Source of the DNA: Metaphire vulgaris
Lineage: Eukaryota; Annelida; Clitellata; Crassiclitellata; Megascolecidae
Direction: 5' to 3'
Assembly: GCA_018105865.1 (NCBI GenBank)
Contig: CM030862.1
Span: forward strand, 6,524,479 to 6,588,478
DNA length: 64,000 nucleotides
Under the pieces are notes generated by a model. It made no database searches, was not told the origin of the DNA, and was given only the letters and a program-made list of their open reading frames with translations. The position numbers and the translations under genes were made by a program. This document shows, one piece after another, positions 1 through 10,972 of the stretch (the first letter of the stretch is position 1; each line of letters starts with the position of its first letter).

Positions 1-982
1 GCAATGGGCAAGAGTTATCAGTGGAGTGCCTCAGGGCTCAGTGCTTGGGCCATTGCTTTTCTAATATATATAAATGATATCGATGAAGGATTACTGTCCA
101 AAATTTCAAAGTTTGCCGATGATACAAAGTTATGCAGAAATATAGACTCGGAGGATGATGCAAAAATTTTACAAGAAGATCTAAGGAAATTGTTTCAGTG
201 GTCTGTGGACTGGCAGATGCTTTTCAATATTGATAAATGTTCTGTAATGCATGTTGGGAAGTCTAATAATGGTAATGAATATTCTTTAGGGGAAGGTTCT
301 AACCACAACAGAAAAAGAAAGAGACTTGGGGATAATCACCCATAGAAGTATGAATCCATCTCACCAATGCATGGAGGCAGCAAAAAGGGAAACCAAATGT
401 TGGGAATGGTGAAAAGGACAATTGTGAGTCGTGACAAAGAGATAATCATTAAACTTTATAAGTCATTAGTAAGGCCTCATCTGGAATACTGTGTTCAGGC
501 TTGGAATCCATTCTTGAAAAAGATATAGAACTTTTAGAAAAAGTGCAAAGACGAGCAACGAAGATGGTCAATGGGTGCCATAATTTAAGCTACGAAAAAG
601 ACTTCAATATTGTGGACTGACAACATTAGAAAGGAGAAGAGAAAGAGGGGATTTGATAGAAACATACAAAATAATGACTGGGAAAGTAGATGTGCCATAT
701 GATCGATTCTTTACATTGGCACACTATAGCAGCACAAGAGGCCACAAGTGCAAAATGTTTAAGCAGAGGGTTGGTCCAAGAAAGAAAAACTTTTTTAGTG
801 CAAGGGTTGTGGACAAATGGAACAGTTTGGACGAGGTGGGAGTGACAGTTGAAACAGTGAACGGATTCAAAGGCTATCTAGATAAACTAGGTTATTGAAT
901 GCAGATGGTTACATCAGTGGTTTTCACACAGGCTTACTTAGCCTCCTAAACCACTTAAAATCACATTATTATTATTATTATT
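1..982 (+). mobile_element. CR1-clade LINE, 3' part, decayed
   Basis: The left edge of the window cuts into the reverse transcriptase domain of a non-LTR retrotransposon. In different frames one can read a GVPQGSVLGP block, an FADDTKL catalytic block (near 115-140), LVRPHLEYCVQAWNP (near 465-510), a run of charged residues, and a C-terminal block ending in DKLGY before the stop at about 898. This order is characteristic of the CR1 clade. The reading frame shifts at least three times (for example near 55), so the copy is dead. The 3' UTR ends in a short ATT tail at 967-983, and the same 3' end recurs several times in the window. Confidence 0.85.
653..898 (+). pseudogene. CR1 LINE ORF2 C-terminus fragment
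   Basis: An open segment of about 80 codons encodes the C-terminal end of the CR1-type polyprotein (RGHKCKMF, then KNFFSARVVDKWNSL). It is the longest intact frame of the decayed element and is not an independent gene. The same stretch, diverged, can be read on the minus strand near 37080-37230. Confidence 0.8.
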
Positions 983-1452
983 AATGCAAACATTTGTGCC
1001 AGTGCTGGGATTTGGTGGATTTTTGGTATTTAGGGGAATGGGGGATCTCCCCTAACAGGCCTGGATAAATCGCTGCTCTTAAGTTATAAATAATTATGAT
1101 ACCGTTCTTGACGTCACAGCACAATGATGGCGCCCATCGAATAAACAGAATCGCCTCTCCAGTTATTTGCTCTATGGCTATCAGACTTCTTTGGCAATAA
1201 ACATCGCCAAAATAAGTCAAAATATCGGAATAAATTTGCGAGTTTAGCATTTATTTTCTGCTAAAATAAAACATTAGAACGCGTAACAATTTTATAACTA
1301 TTAATACGAATAATTTTACTATTAATCCGAATAATATGTTATTTATTTCCTCCGATTTACGTTCTTAAGAATGTTGCAGCCTATATTTTAACTTGATACA
1401 GTTGCTTCTAATTAGCACTTTGTCGACAATAAATCGAAATGAAATCGGACTA

Positions 1453-1580
1453 GAGGCAGAAACACTTGAAACAGTGAATAGATTCAGGTGTTACCTAGGA
1501 GAACGATTGTTAAATATGAAGACAAATAAATTATAGTTGTTTTTACATCGACTAATGCCTTCTAAACGAGTCAAATTACA
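1453..1580 (+). mobile_element. CR1 LINE 3'-end fragment
   Basis: A second, older copy of the CR1 tail: the sequence reads LETVNRFRCYLGERLL and then a UTR resembling that at 900-960. No ATT tail remains. The flanking sequence at 983-1452 is AT-rich and shows no gene. Confidence 0.55.
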
Positions 1581-1940
1581 TTTTTGTGTAAATTGAGCTT
1601 AGAATTCTGTAATGCTTTTCGGTCTTAAAATGCCGGGTTTCAGAAGACCTATTTCTAGAATTGGTGGCATTAATATTTGTATCAAGACTGTTGCTATTTA
1701 GTTTATAACATAGATCCCAAGAAATTCTGATTATTAGAAAATTCGGACACACCAATGGCTCAACAGAGCAGGTTGCCAGATTTTCAACAAATTCAGAAAC
1801 TACACAAGAATATATTTTCTGTGATGGTAATTGCTGTGTTTGCAATATGAAAGACTGATACTTATTTGTTGCCGACTTTTAGACCAAAAGAATCCATCGG
1901 GCACAGTCGGCAGTTGTCATCAGGTCCATAACGAGTAAAG
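1581..1940 (+). other. Upstream region / 5' UTR of the TMUB gene
   Basis: This stretch holds no coding frame. A pyrimidine-rich run ending in AG near 1882 could be the acceptor of a leader intron, making 1883-1940 the 5' UTR carried on the first coding exon. No TATA box or initiator is obvious, so the promoter cannot be placed. Confidence 0.35.
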
Positions 1941-3573
1941 ATGCCAATTGTGGAAGGTTTTGGAGATGAGGTTATTCTGTTGTTCTCTGCTTTTTTGGCT
2001 GGAATCATCTTGGTCCTTACTTGGATGTTGTCAAATGTTGACTTTCACTCCTTAGTGCCGAACTCTGCTGTTGGTCGAGAGTGGTTCTTTGCACTGATCG
2101 ACCGCCTTCAAGCATTTATCAATTCAAGATTCCGTGAGCAGCAGCAGCTTCAAGATAGTGATCACCCATCTGAGAGCTTGCCTAGCACAGAGGAAGAGAT
2201 TGCTGGGGACAGGGTTGGGGAGTCAGAGTTGCAGAGTGCAGGTGACCTACCACCACATGATGGTCAGTCTTGTGAGAGTGAATTCCAACAACCGCCACTT
2301 GCGGAGCGGCAACTCAATTCCTCTCATAGGCTCAGTGGAGACAGTTGCATCGGCAGCTGCAATCTTAGTCAGAGTAACTCGTTACTAGCTGATGCGCCTT
2401 CCACTTCTGCATTAAATGAAACCAGTGAAGCACTTTCAAGTACTGAATCGATATCTAGTTCTCCAGAGCAGCCTGATACACTTGGCAGTCCAGAATTGCC
2501 TGGAAATCAAACGTCATTTGGCTGTTTAGGAAGCACTGATGGTAACACCACTGGTGTGCCTCCAGGCCATGTTCAGATTCGACTGCAGTACATAGATGGG
2601 AGGCAGAGAATTATTGCAGCAAAGTTGGATGACACAGTTGGTGAATTCAAAAGGTAATTTTCAAGTAATTGAATGTTGAAAGTATAGTTCTCATATAAAA
2701 AAGTAACGGAAAAGAATTGTTGTGCATATTAAGGCAAATGAGAACTGATAAATGTCTTCTCCATTGACTTTAAAACATGAATAAATGCTCCTTTGTGTAA
2801 ATAATTAATATTTAAAATTTATTCCAAATAACCAGCTTATTATGAAAATATTTAATAGCGTTTTCTTTGTTTAGTCATGACTCATGAAATTGTTTTGTCT
2901 TGAATTTGCAAATTTATTGTGGGGTCTTCGTTTTACTGATTAATTCTGAGGTCTGAGAGACAAAGTGCTTTATATAGAAATTACTGAGTTTCAGTTTTTC
3001 TCAGGTTCAATTGGGAATGGATGTTCGCATTGAAGCTGAAGCAGAGGTTATTTGAAATTATAATTGCTAGAAAATTAAAATATCTTTACCATCCTTAAAT
3101 TTTTTAATGAGGATGTACAAGTTACACGTGGGAGTCCGCTTTGTTTATGATGTCTAGTATCTGTCTCTGTTTCGCTGCAATATTTTGTTCGTTGTGACAG
3201 GAATCATTTTTCGACTGAATTGAGTGGACGCTCCATTGTACGTTTCGTGATGGGTGGTCAGGAGCTTCGTGATGATTCTTCAACGCTCCGTTCTTATCGA
3301 GTGAGCGATGGCAGTGTCATACATTGTCTTGTAACCCAGGCACGCGTTGACCCAGTCATTACTACAACCGATTCTCATCACTTTGAAATCGGATCTTTGA
3401 TGTTGCCGCTGTTTGGTTTTCTCTTAACTCTGCTTTGGTATGCACGTATTGCTTATCGATACTACTTCAGTGGCGCCTCTACCTGTTCTTTGGTGGCCAT
3501 TTCGTTTCTTTATGTTATCGCTCTAATCGGATCTTTTCGGTCTCATCGAGTGAACCATCCACATCAGGATTGA
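1941..3573 (+). CDS. TMUB: Transmembrane and ubiquitin-like domain-containing protein (TMUB family), two exons
   Basis: Exons 1941-2653 and 3201-3573 join through a GTAATT...ACAG intron (phase 2) into 1086 nt, 361 residues plus stop. Residues about 11-30 form a hydrophobic segment. Residues about 31-205 are a Ser/Gln/Glu-rich linker. Residues about 210-285 are a ubiquitin-like fold split by the intron (IRLQYIDGRQRII, then RFVMGGQELRDDSSTL, then VIHCLVTQ). Two more membrane segments lie near residues 299-322 and 327-345. This one-plus-two arrangement with a ubiquitin-like domain is diagnostic of TMUB1/TMUB2, which in vertebrates act with ER-associated degradation factors. The linker is longer than in vertebrate TMUB1, making the protein somewhat larger. 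The start is the first in-frame ATG and is followed immediately by the membrane segment. I cannot tell TMUB1 from TMUB2, because the split is probably a vertebrate one. Confidence 0.92.
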
Positions 3574-4465
3574 GTTTGTGATAAATGTGACTCGTTTTTT
3601 TCTGATATGCCATGTTATTAAGATCTAGAAAGTTTTGACGATGCTAGATTTTTAACCACAGCTTATGTCTTTCTGATAAAGTCATTTGGATAAAAATTAT
3701 TTGACTGCTTTATTATATTAATCCAAAAGTAACATTTTACTCCCCTTTTTAAAATTGTTATTAATTTTGAACCTCTAGTATCTCTTGTTAGGATATCTGC
3801 CACTTTTACTTGATTTCCTTGTAGTAATTGCCTAGGGTAATTATCAATAATAAAAATAATTTGATATTAAATAATGTTTTTAATGTCTTAGTGGCTCTGC
3901 ATTTTTGAGACCAGTGAATATTGCTCCAGAAATGGATCTTTTTCTATAGTTGCCTTTAATAACATGTGCAAAAATATGTTGAGAGATTTTAGATGAATTT
4001 GAATTACCATAAATAGCATATACTGTAATATTACAACAATGTTATTATTGATGACAATTTTGTATGTTAATAGTACAGTTGCTGATTGAAAAATGTTTGC
4101 TGTACAGGTTAACTGTTGTGCATGAAAGTTCAGACTTGATAGTCTTTTTGAACTTGAATATGAGAAGTTTAACCCTTAAAGCCAGTAGGTAATTAAAGCA
4201 TATTTTAAGTAAGTAGCGACTTCAGACATTTCAGCTTGTAGGCATGATATATGTTGTGATTTGTGATGAAGTTGTTGAATTCAGATTGAATGTGAAGTGT
4301 GTGGACAAAAATTGCATAGGTAGATTTAATATGCGAATAACGGTGATGAGTCTGAACACTTTTTAAAATTGTCTGTGAATCTCAAAGGCAAAAAGTTGTA
4401 ACCAACCATATTGCATTAATTGTTTATCTGCATTTATTGACAGATATATCTTGATCTAAAGAATA
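3574..4465 (+). other. 3' UTR / downstream flank of TMUB gene
   Basis: AT-rich sequence without coding frames. AATAAA-type polyadenylation hexamers occur near 3848-3853 and 4461-4466. The first would give a 3' UTR of about 300 nt. No repeat family recognised here. Confidence 0.4.
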
Positions 4466-4616
4466 AATAATAATAATAATAATAATAATAATGCACTTTT
4501 ATACCACCAGTTATAAGGTTGTTTTCTACTGGATAGCAGGTCTCTATTCAGAAAAACTTAAGATGACACTAAAGCTGTTTGAATCCTTGCACAATTATTA
4601 TTATTATTATTATTAC

Positions 4617-4652
<36 letters not shown>
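4466..4652. repeat. AAT/ATT microsatellites
   Basis: An AAT run at 4466-4491 and an ATT run at about 4591-4652 flank about 100 bp of unique sequence. In this genome ATT runs are mostly the 3' tails of LINEs, so these may be remnants of LINE ends. Confidence 0.85.
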
Positions 4653-4654
<2 letters not shown>

Positions 4655-4975
4655 GACAGTTTCTTCAGCACAATAGACAAGACTAAGATCCAAGACAAGA
4701 GTGCTTAAAAAGTTAGGTATAACCAAGAATGCTGAGTGCAGGCTTAAATACAAAAGTTTTTTAATGAGTTTTCTGGGATAGTCAACAACGTGCTTAGGTA
4801 CCAAGGATTGCTGAAAAGTTTGTCAAATATTCATTTATTGTTATTACTGGTTCAAAAACTTAAAAGGACCGATATCTTTGAATGTGTTCTAGAGGCAGTA
4901 AACCAATGTTGAACTGGCCACAGGATGGGTTTTAACCCGTCACTGGTCCAAACCGGCCCCCAGTGAGTAAAACAT

Positions 4976-5060
4976 TTTAAGTAGACGTAAGTAAGTAAAA
5001 TCTGGTGAATTCTATAGCACTTTTCAAAAGCAGGTACTGTAGTAGCTGTGTATTCCTAGA
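4976..5060 (-). mobile_element. L2-like LINE 3' tail with AAGT repeats
   Basis: An AAGTAAGT run followed by AAATCTGGTGAATTCTATAGCACTT matches, in reverse orientation, the 3' end of the L2-like LINE at 41297-42110 (GCGCTATAGAAATCCACGAG then ACTT repeats). It is diverged and truncated. 5060-5364 shows nothing recognisable. Confidence 0.55.
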
Positions 5061-5364
5061 CTCTTAATCTATCATTGAAATGCCTATAGCTGAAGTTTAG
5101 TGAGCGACTGAGCGATGACAATCCTATAGATCAGTCAGAGTGGAAGCGGGAAGCAGCAAGGCAGACTATGAAAAAGAAACAGTAGTGTGTATGACCTCCA
5201 CTTCTCTTGTGGAAATGACCACTGACTAAGCATCTATTCATTGCCCTTTTGTTAATTTATTCAGCGCTCTTCTGTGACTTTTCCATATTTCACCCATACT
5301 AAAATCATTGCACTAGCTTAAAATAACAACGTATTCAATATAAGATAATAACATTACGTATAGA

Positions 5365-5701
5365 TCACTTCAGCCATCAAAACCTGTCTACCTTAGATCA
5401 CTATTAACCTCAGCCTCCTCGACCCACACGATCGTCATCTCATCTCACTCTTTCACGCTCGTTGAATCAGTCATCCTTGAAAATTTGCGACCGTTCCTTC
5501 TCATACGCCGCACCTGAACTTTGGCACTCGATCCCAGCTTCCCTCATCAAACTTGGACACTTTCAAACAATAAAATCTGAATCCTCACTTCCTATAATTC
5601 CTGCATTATCTCCTCAAGTCTTCAGGTCTAAGCTTAAATCCTTCCTTTTTCTGAAATCATTTCCTCCATAGCTGTGACAACCTAGCCTCACTGCCCTTCG
5701 G

Positions 5702-5767
<66 letters not shown>

Positions 5768-5770
5768 GCG
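5365..5770 (+). mobile_element. L2-like LINE, C-terminus and ATT tail
   Basis: The frame reads NQSSLKICDRSFSYAAPELW and ends in FLFLKSFPP before the stop at 5671, nearly identical to the minus-strand copy at 41481-41927. A short UTR ending CACTGCCCTTCGG leads directly into an ATT run of about 66 bp. The other copy continues past this point with a different UTR and an ACTT tail, so the family seems to have two kinds of 3' end. Confidence 0.8.
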
Positions 5771-6229
5771 ACGATATAGCTAGGGGGAACGTGCCCCCTT
5801 CGCACCCCAGGGATGGCCAATGATCGTCCCGCGTCGTGGTTCGGCCTCGTGCCTTAGAATAAGTTAGAAGGTCGAGGACTTGAGTTCGATGTATGTCGAC
5901 GATATTATAATGTGAACGCCAAACTCAGCCGAAGTTTGCAATATGTAGGCTACTTATTATTTAAAACACGATCTACGTTCAATATCGGTTAGGTAAACAT
6001 AACAATAGCATAGCACTTAGAACAAAATCTATCGGGCCGGCGCCTCTGGTGTCCCTCGGCCCCCACAAAATTAACCTCCCAAGACGAAGAGCCGAAACCG
6101 AAGAAGCCAAAACTGGCCGCGTTCGGCGTTCCCCTTTTATATTCACGCAGCGCCATCTCGCGACTGCGAGCGAAACGATTGGGCCCTGCCCTCTGGTGAC
6201 TGGGGAACGAGGTTCGCTCCATCTATCAT
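5771..6229. other. Unassigned, moderately GC-rich
   Basis: No coding frame or repeat family recognised. Short open frames on both strands overlap (5989-6234) and look like chance in GC-rich DNA. Confidence 0.4.
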
Positions 6230-6642
6230 ATTAAAATTCTTATCTGTATGTCTCTCTGTCTGTTACCTTCAAGCGTTCTGATTGGTTGACTATTGGTAGA
6301 CGGTTTAGACCGTTTAGTCCTTACGTCGCGATGCGTTGGTGGGCGATGTTCGAAGACGACGTTGCTATTGGTAACCAAACGGTTTAGTCGAATAAGCGTT
6401 TGACGAAGCGTACGTTCAATTGTTCATTGCAGAGTCATAATTGTACAACGTCGAGATGCGTTGGTGAGCGTAGCTTGAGGAAGTTGCGCAATTTTAACGT
6501 AAACAAAAAATACGTGTACAGCGTCACAAATGGTCACAGTTGCGTGATTTTAACGCACATAGGCCTAATTGTTACGTGGCGCAGAGCTTGGCTAGGTGGC
6601 GTATGTACATCATTGAAACGTTGTTCAGCATGAATTCAATGA

Positions 6643-8041
6643 TTGGGTTTTAGTATTATCCTGCATTATGAGGAAAACAACAAACAAAAAAGCAGCAGGG
6701 ATTGTGATGTCCCTATAGAATTATTAAAACTAGGACAAGATGAAGCAGTTAACATAATTCATAAATTATGTTGTAAAATATGGCAGACTGGAGAATGGCC
6801 TAATGACTGGTTAAAATCAATATTCATTCCAATACCAAAAAAAGGTGATAGGAAAGAATGCACAAATTATAGAACCATTGCATTGATATCACATACAAGC
6901 AAAGTCATGCTTCGAGTAATATTGAATAGAATTGACAAAAAGATGGAGGACGAAGTGGCAGAAGAACAAGCTGGTTTTAGGAAAGGGAGAGGAACTAGAG
7001 ATCAAATAACCAATCTCAGAATTCTTACGGAAAAAGCAAAAGAATATCAACAACCATTGTACATGTGCTTTATAGATTATACAAAAGCCTTTGATTCTAT
7101 CTCTCATGAAAAGCTCTGGTATGTCATGCTAGATATGGGATTTCCAGCACATTTAGTACATCTTCTAATGAATTTGTATAAAAATCAAAAAGGAGCAATA
7201 AAAATCAATGACATAATAACAGACTGGTTTAGAATTAGAAAAGGTGTTATCACCATTTCTATTTAACATCATATCAGAAATGATAATGAGAAATGCATTG
7301 AATGGATTTAAAGGAGGGGTCAAATTAGGAGGAAAAACATTCAACAATTTGAGATATGCTGATGATATAATCCTAATAGCAACATCAGAAGAAGAATTAC
7401 AGCAACTGGTTGACAGAATAAGTTTGGAAAGCAAAAAATATGGCCTACACCTTAATGAAACTAAAACAAAAGTAATGACAACAAATGGAAAGAAAATTAA
7501 GATTACTGTTAATGAAAAGAATCTTGAACAGGTGGACAAATTCACATATCTAGGAGCAATAATCAGCAGTAATGGAAATCTTGAAGAAGAAATAAACTCA
7601 CGATTAGGAAAAGGCAGAGAAGTAATGAGGAGATTAAAAACTGTCTGGAAAAGCAACAAAATCAGCATGAAAAACAAAGGAAGATTAATGGAATGTATGG
7701 CATGGAGTGTAGCAACTTATGGATGTGAAAGCTGGACCATCAAAAAGAAAATAAGACAAAGACTAGATGCCTTCGAAATGTTCTCTCTCAGAACAATGCA
7801 AAGAATATCATGGACAGAAAAACAAACAAATGAAGAAGTCATGAAAAAAGCAAATACCAAACGAAAACTCTTTAACATCTGCCAAAGACGAAAACTGAGT
7901 TATTTTGGTCATATACAAAGAATCAGCAAAGATAACCTACAGCAAACAATACAACAAGGTATCATGCCAGGAAAAAGAAAAAGAGGTCGGCCGAACAGAA
8001 GATGGGTGGACGACATAGAAGAATGGACTGGATGGCTATAA
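6643..8041 (+). pseudogene. RTE-type reverse transcriptase, one frameshift
   Basis: Two open frames, 6643-7266 (frame 1) and 7244-8041 (frame 2), together cover fingers, palm and thumb of a reverse transcriptase plus a C-terminal region. They carry the FIDYTKAFD block (first catalytic Asp) and the YADD block near 7360. The junction near 7240-7255 lacks the residues that normally link the KGV and LSPFLFN blocks, consistent with a deletion of about 13 bases. The endonuclease half is absent because the insert is 5' truncated. The protein cannot be made in this form. Confidence 0.85.
6655..6665. repeat. Target-site duplication, left copy
   Basis: ATTATCCTGCA immediately before the LINE insert; an identical 11-mer lies at 8148-8158 directly after it. 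In the uninterrupted Helitron-like copy (near 32220) the matching sequence occurs once. Confidence 0.85.
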
Positions 8042-8147
8042 CAACAGCAATCAAAGCATCAAAAGAAAGAACTTCCTGGAAATGCCTGATTCATGACGTC
8101 ACCTCATCTTCAACTAATGAAGGAAAGAGGAAATGATGATTATGATG
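6666..8147 (+). mobile_element. RTE-type LINE, 5'-truncated insertion
   Basis: A 1.48-kb non-LTR insert flanked by an exact 11-bp duplication (6655-6665 and 8148-8158). It begins inside the reverse transcriptase domain, as expected when target-primed reverse transcription stops early, and ends in short GATGATTATGATG repeats instead of poly-A. Protein motifs (FIDYTKAFDSISHEKLW, YADDIILI, YGCESWTIKK, GKRKRGRPNRRW) fit the RTE clade best. The low divergence between target copies and long open frames suggest a fairly recent insertion. Confidence 0.8.
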
Positions 8148-8158
8148 ATTATCCTGCA
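8148..8158. repeat. Target-site duplication, right copy
   Basis: ATTATCCTGCA, the exact partner of 6655-6665, marking the 3' boundary of the LINE insertion. Confidence 0.85.
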
Positions 8159-8184
8159 CCGCGAGCGAAGCGAGCATCTTTCTA

Positions 8185-8301
<117 letters not shown>

Positions 8302-8449
8302 AAAGTTAAGATTATTGTGGTAACTAATCCAGAAGGACTACGTGAACACATTACAGTGTCGAAATAGAATCATAACTAGTTCGAAATAGCCAGGTCTTTA
8401 AGCGCTTCTTAAACGTATCTAATGATGGTGAGAGTTGAATGGCCAATGG

Positions 8450-8535
8450 CGTATGAGTAAGCAGCTACTGTTGTACTGCTTGCTAAAGCTCTATGTAAAT
8501 CCACGAGATTTTACTTACTTACTTACTTACTTAGT
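8450..8535 (+). mobile_element. L2-like LINE 3' tail with ACTT repeats
   Basis: AGCAGCTACTGTTGTACTGC, then CTCTATGTAAATCCACGAGATT and a TTAC run match the L2-like 3' end found reversed at 38760-38890 and 41297-41400. Confidence 0.7.
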
Positions 8536-8572
8536 TTTAGCAGGGAATCAGCCGCCTGGTTTTAGTCGTATC

Positions 8573-8771
8573 CAGTGGCGGCTCCACCGGGGGGCCAGAG
8601 GGGCCCGTGCCCCCCCCCCCTATTGAGAGCCTGGCCCCCCAGTGGCCCCCACCAGTTGGGACCCTATACTTAATGCTACATACATTAAACAACAAATGGT
8701 TGCCCCCCATGATTAGAAGTTGCCACCCCAACGGCCCCCCCCCCACTTGCCAAATCCTAGAGCCGCCACTG
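8573..8771 (+). mobile_element. hAT-type MITE, CAGTGGCGG family
   Basis: 199 bp bounded by CAGTGGCGGCTC and GAGCCGCCACTG, flanked by an exact 8-bp duplication GTCGTATC (8565-8572 and 8772-8779). The CAG...CTG termini and 8-bp duplications define the hAT superfamily. Related copies: 11688-11898, 57354-57536, 62011-62194. Overlapping GC-rich open frames here are not genes. Confidence 0.92.
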
Positions 8772-8779
8772 GTCGTATC

Positions 8780-9302
8780 ATAGCGCTATATAAATTTTCA
8801 TGATTGCAGCCAGACTTTGTATAATATTAAATTTTGTTCAAAGTTTTATGAAAGTTACTTTTACAATTACAGATAGATTTTCGCATTGTTTGTTTTGATT
8901 ATACGCCTGGTTGGTCTCAGAGGGGCAGCGTTGTTTCATAGCGCTATAAAAATACAGAACCATGCATATTTAAACTTTAACAAACTTCTGCCGTTTCTGT
9001 TAATGACGCATCAACTGTGTGACGTCACCGTCACCATGACAACCAAACTATAACAATATTCAGATTTAGTTTTTTAAATCTTAAATTTAAAGATTTCCTA
9101 AGAAGTGGGCGCTGGATTTGACGTCCACGGTCGAGAAAATCTGGTCGAAATGGAGAGAAATATGTCGACCCAGGTCATAGTGGTCCAGCTTTCTCCTGGA
9201 GTGGGAACATCTCGCCACCTTGGAATTGTAATAGAATTGTCTTCGTCGAATGACGTTCTCACTGACTCACTGACGAACCTTGAAGACAGCAAAGGTGCGA
9301 CT
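8780..9302. other. Unassigned intergenic
   Basis: Starts with GCGCTATATAAATTTTCATG, a motif common at LINE ends, then unique sequence. Overlapping opposite-strand frames at 9098-9308 lack recognisable domains. Confidence 0.35.
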
Positions 9303-9310
9303 GTTTAGTG

Positions 9311-9438
9311 CATATACATAAACTTCCATTAGGCCTCTAGGCGCCTCCACACACTTTGAGATTGAGTAGCTACCATGGGGATTAGGGAAGGTATATGGGT
9401 TGCCCTTCCCCCACTTTTTATCCAAGTTTACGCCAATG
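9311..9438. mobile_element. Small hAT-like TIR element
   Basis: 128 bp with inverted ends (CATATACATAAACTT at the left; AAGTTTACGCCAATG at the right) and an 8-bp flank GTTTAGTG at 9303-9310 and 9439-9446. Related copies lie near 32413-32570, 60742-60855 and 61829-61949. Its right target copy is also the left target copy of the next element. Confidence 0.75.
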
Positions 9439-9446
9439 GTTTAGTG

Positions 9447-10242
9447 CAGTGTTTCCCAAGCTGTGGGTCACGGGTCAGGGCTCAGTCTAGTGGGTCGCAG
9501 GGTAGCGCGAAATTAGATTCAAAAGTGTCATTTAAAAAAAACAATATCACAATGTCACAAGCCTTGAAGTTGCAAGTAAGCTTAGGTTTTAAGAAATTTA
9601 TATGCCTGCAATCCTCCATACACGGCTTATATTAAAATGATTAAGCTTAGTGTTTTATCCAATTTTACTCGACAACGAATTTGCATGGTCGTGGCATGTT
9701 ACAAAGCCGCAGAAGTGAGTCGCACAGTTCCGAAAAGTTTTTAAGTTTTGGAAGCTCTGGTCGAAAGTACTTAAAAAAATTTAACCTTATTTCGAAATAA
9801 CGCAAGAAAAGCGTATTCTGACCATTTTGCTCTGAAATTCCGCTAACAAGAGGAAATCTCTGGCGAAAAGCGATTGACCAGACTGTTAAACGATTTTGCC
9901 ATATTCATCGGATTTTTAAGACGCGTAACAAAGGTATGTTTCTGAAAAAATTCTAAAAAAGATACTTTTCAAAAAATTTCAATATCTATTATGATCATTT
10001 TGTTTTATTTGGCAAAAATATGAATAATTCTGCCTAATATAGGCCTATATGCCATTGTTTTCATTCAAATTGAATCAGAACTTTTATTTTGCCATTTATT
10101 CCAAACTCAGAAGATTCTTCTCAAATAGCGTTCGCCAGATGGCCAAATGCATTTTAAAAATATTACATGCTATTATAAGGGTCGCGGTACGTTACAAAAC
10201 CGCTTAAGTGGGCCGCGGCTCCAAAATGTTTGGGAAACCCTG
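9447..10242. mobile_element. hAT-type element, 0.8 kb, CAGTGTTTCCCAA ends
   Basis: Ends CAGTGTTTCCCAA and TTGGGAAACCCTG are inverted repeats, flanked by GTTTAGTG at 9439-9446 and 10243-10250. The interior is AT-rich with no transposase frame. GGGTCGC-rich subterminal segments at both ends are also related in inverted orientation, typical of hAT elements. Confidence 0.9.
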
Positions 10243-10260
10243 GTTTAGTGGACCTCGAGT

Positions 10261-10294
10261 GGTGGTCCGCGGACTACAGTTTGAGGACCTCTGC
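10261..10294. mobile_element. End of a further hAT element
   Basis: GGTCCGCGGACTACAGTTTGAG followed by GACCTCTG resembles the terminal region of hAT elements that begin CAGAGGTCCTCAAACT. Only one end is visible. Confidence 0.4.
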
Positions 10295-10531
10295 TCTAGA
10301 ATATAATCACGGTACGTGGAAAGGTAAGCCTACCAAAGAGTGATTTACCTGTATGCCTTTTCATTTGTGGCATTTGCAATTTAGGAATTTCCGATTTTTT
10401 AAAGATTGCCTGAACGATAAACAAAACGGTTGGCAGTACTTTTCCGAAGACCTCCAATCAGTGTTGCATAGACGTCGGCAATGGGGGACATTCTCTCCCA
10501 AAGTCTTTGGCCCCCAAATAATTACGGCTAA

Positions 10532-10972
10532 TGGGTTGTCTATTAATTGTGTCACCGAAATAGGGGAGGGTTCTGAGAAAAGTTTGACACTTGTTAACAG
10601 GGGAGGGAAGGGTCAAGATTAACTGACGTCAACGATTTCATTTTTTTACAATAATTTAATAAATCGAAAATTAATTTCTATAGTTCTACTTTAGCATAAA
10701 AGCCGGCCTTAAAAATTATTTTTAGTTGTAGAGTAGGGATAAAAAGGCTTTTGACGTAATTTCATTAGGGAGTCACCGAAAGTTTGACACTTGTTGACAA
10801 ATGGGGGCTAAATATTGCCTACAATTTTTGACATAATTAATGGACGGCCGCTTGTAGGGGGTCAAAGTTTTTGACATAATTTTAGGGGTCGCCTAAAGTT
10901 TGACAGTTGTTGACAAGGGAGGAGTCAAAAATTTCCAAAAAAAATTGTTGACGTAATTAACAGACAGCCCCT
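10532..10972. mobile_element. TIR element, GGGCTGTCCATTAATT family
   Basis: The left end (GGGTTGTCTATTAATTGTGTCA) and right end (GACGTAATTAACAGACAGCCC) are diverged inverted repeats. Interior motifs (AAAGTTTGACA, TTGTTGACA, GACGTAATT) repeat several times. A better preserved copy lies at 50855-51267. The superfamily is not assigned. Confidence 0.65.

Larger units (their letters stand above)
6230..8184 (+). mobile_element. Helitron-like element, interrupted by a LINE
   Basis: The left end (ATATTAAAATTCTTATCTG, then GTTACCTTCAAGCGTTCTGATTGG) and the right end (GCGAGCGAAGCGAGC then ATCTTTCTAG, followed by T) match the uninterrupted copy at 31945-32264. A CTAG terminus followed by T, with no inverted repeat at the ends, is the Helitron signature. 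The hairpin before CTAG is clear only in the other copy. Only about 470 bp belongs to this element; the rest is an inserted LINE. The exact 5' terminus is not certain, and no Rep/helicase sequence is present. Confidence 0.5.

Noticed and set aside
5989..6234. Opposite-strand overlapping frames of about 60-77 codons.
   Set aside because: Chance openness in GC-rich DNA with no recognisable motif.
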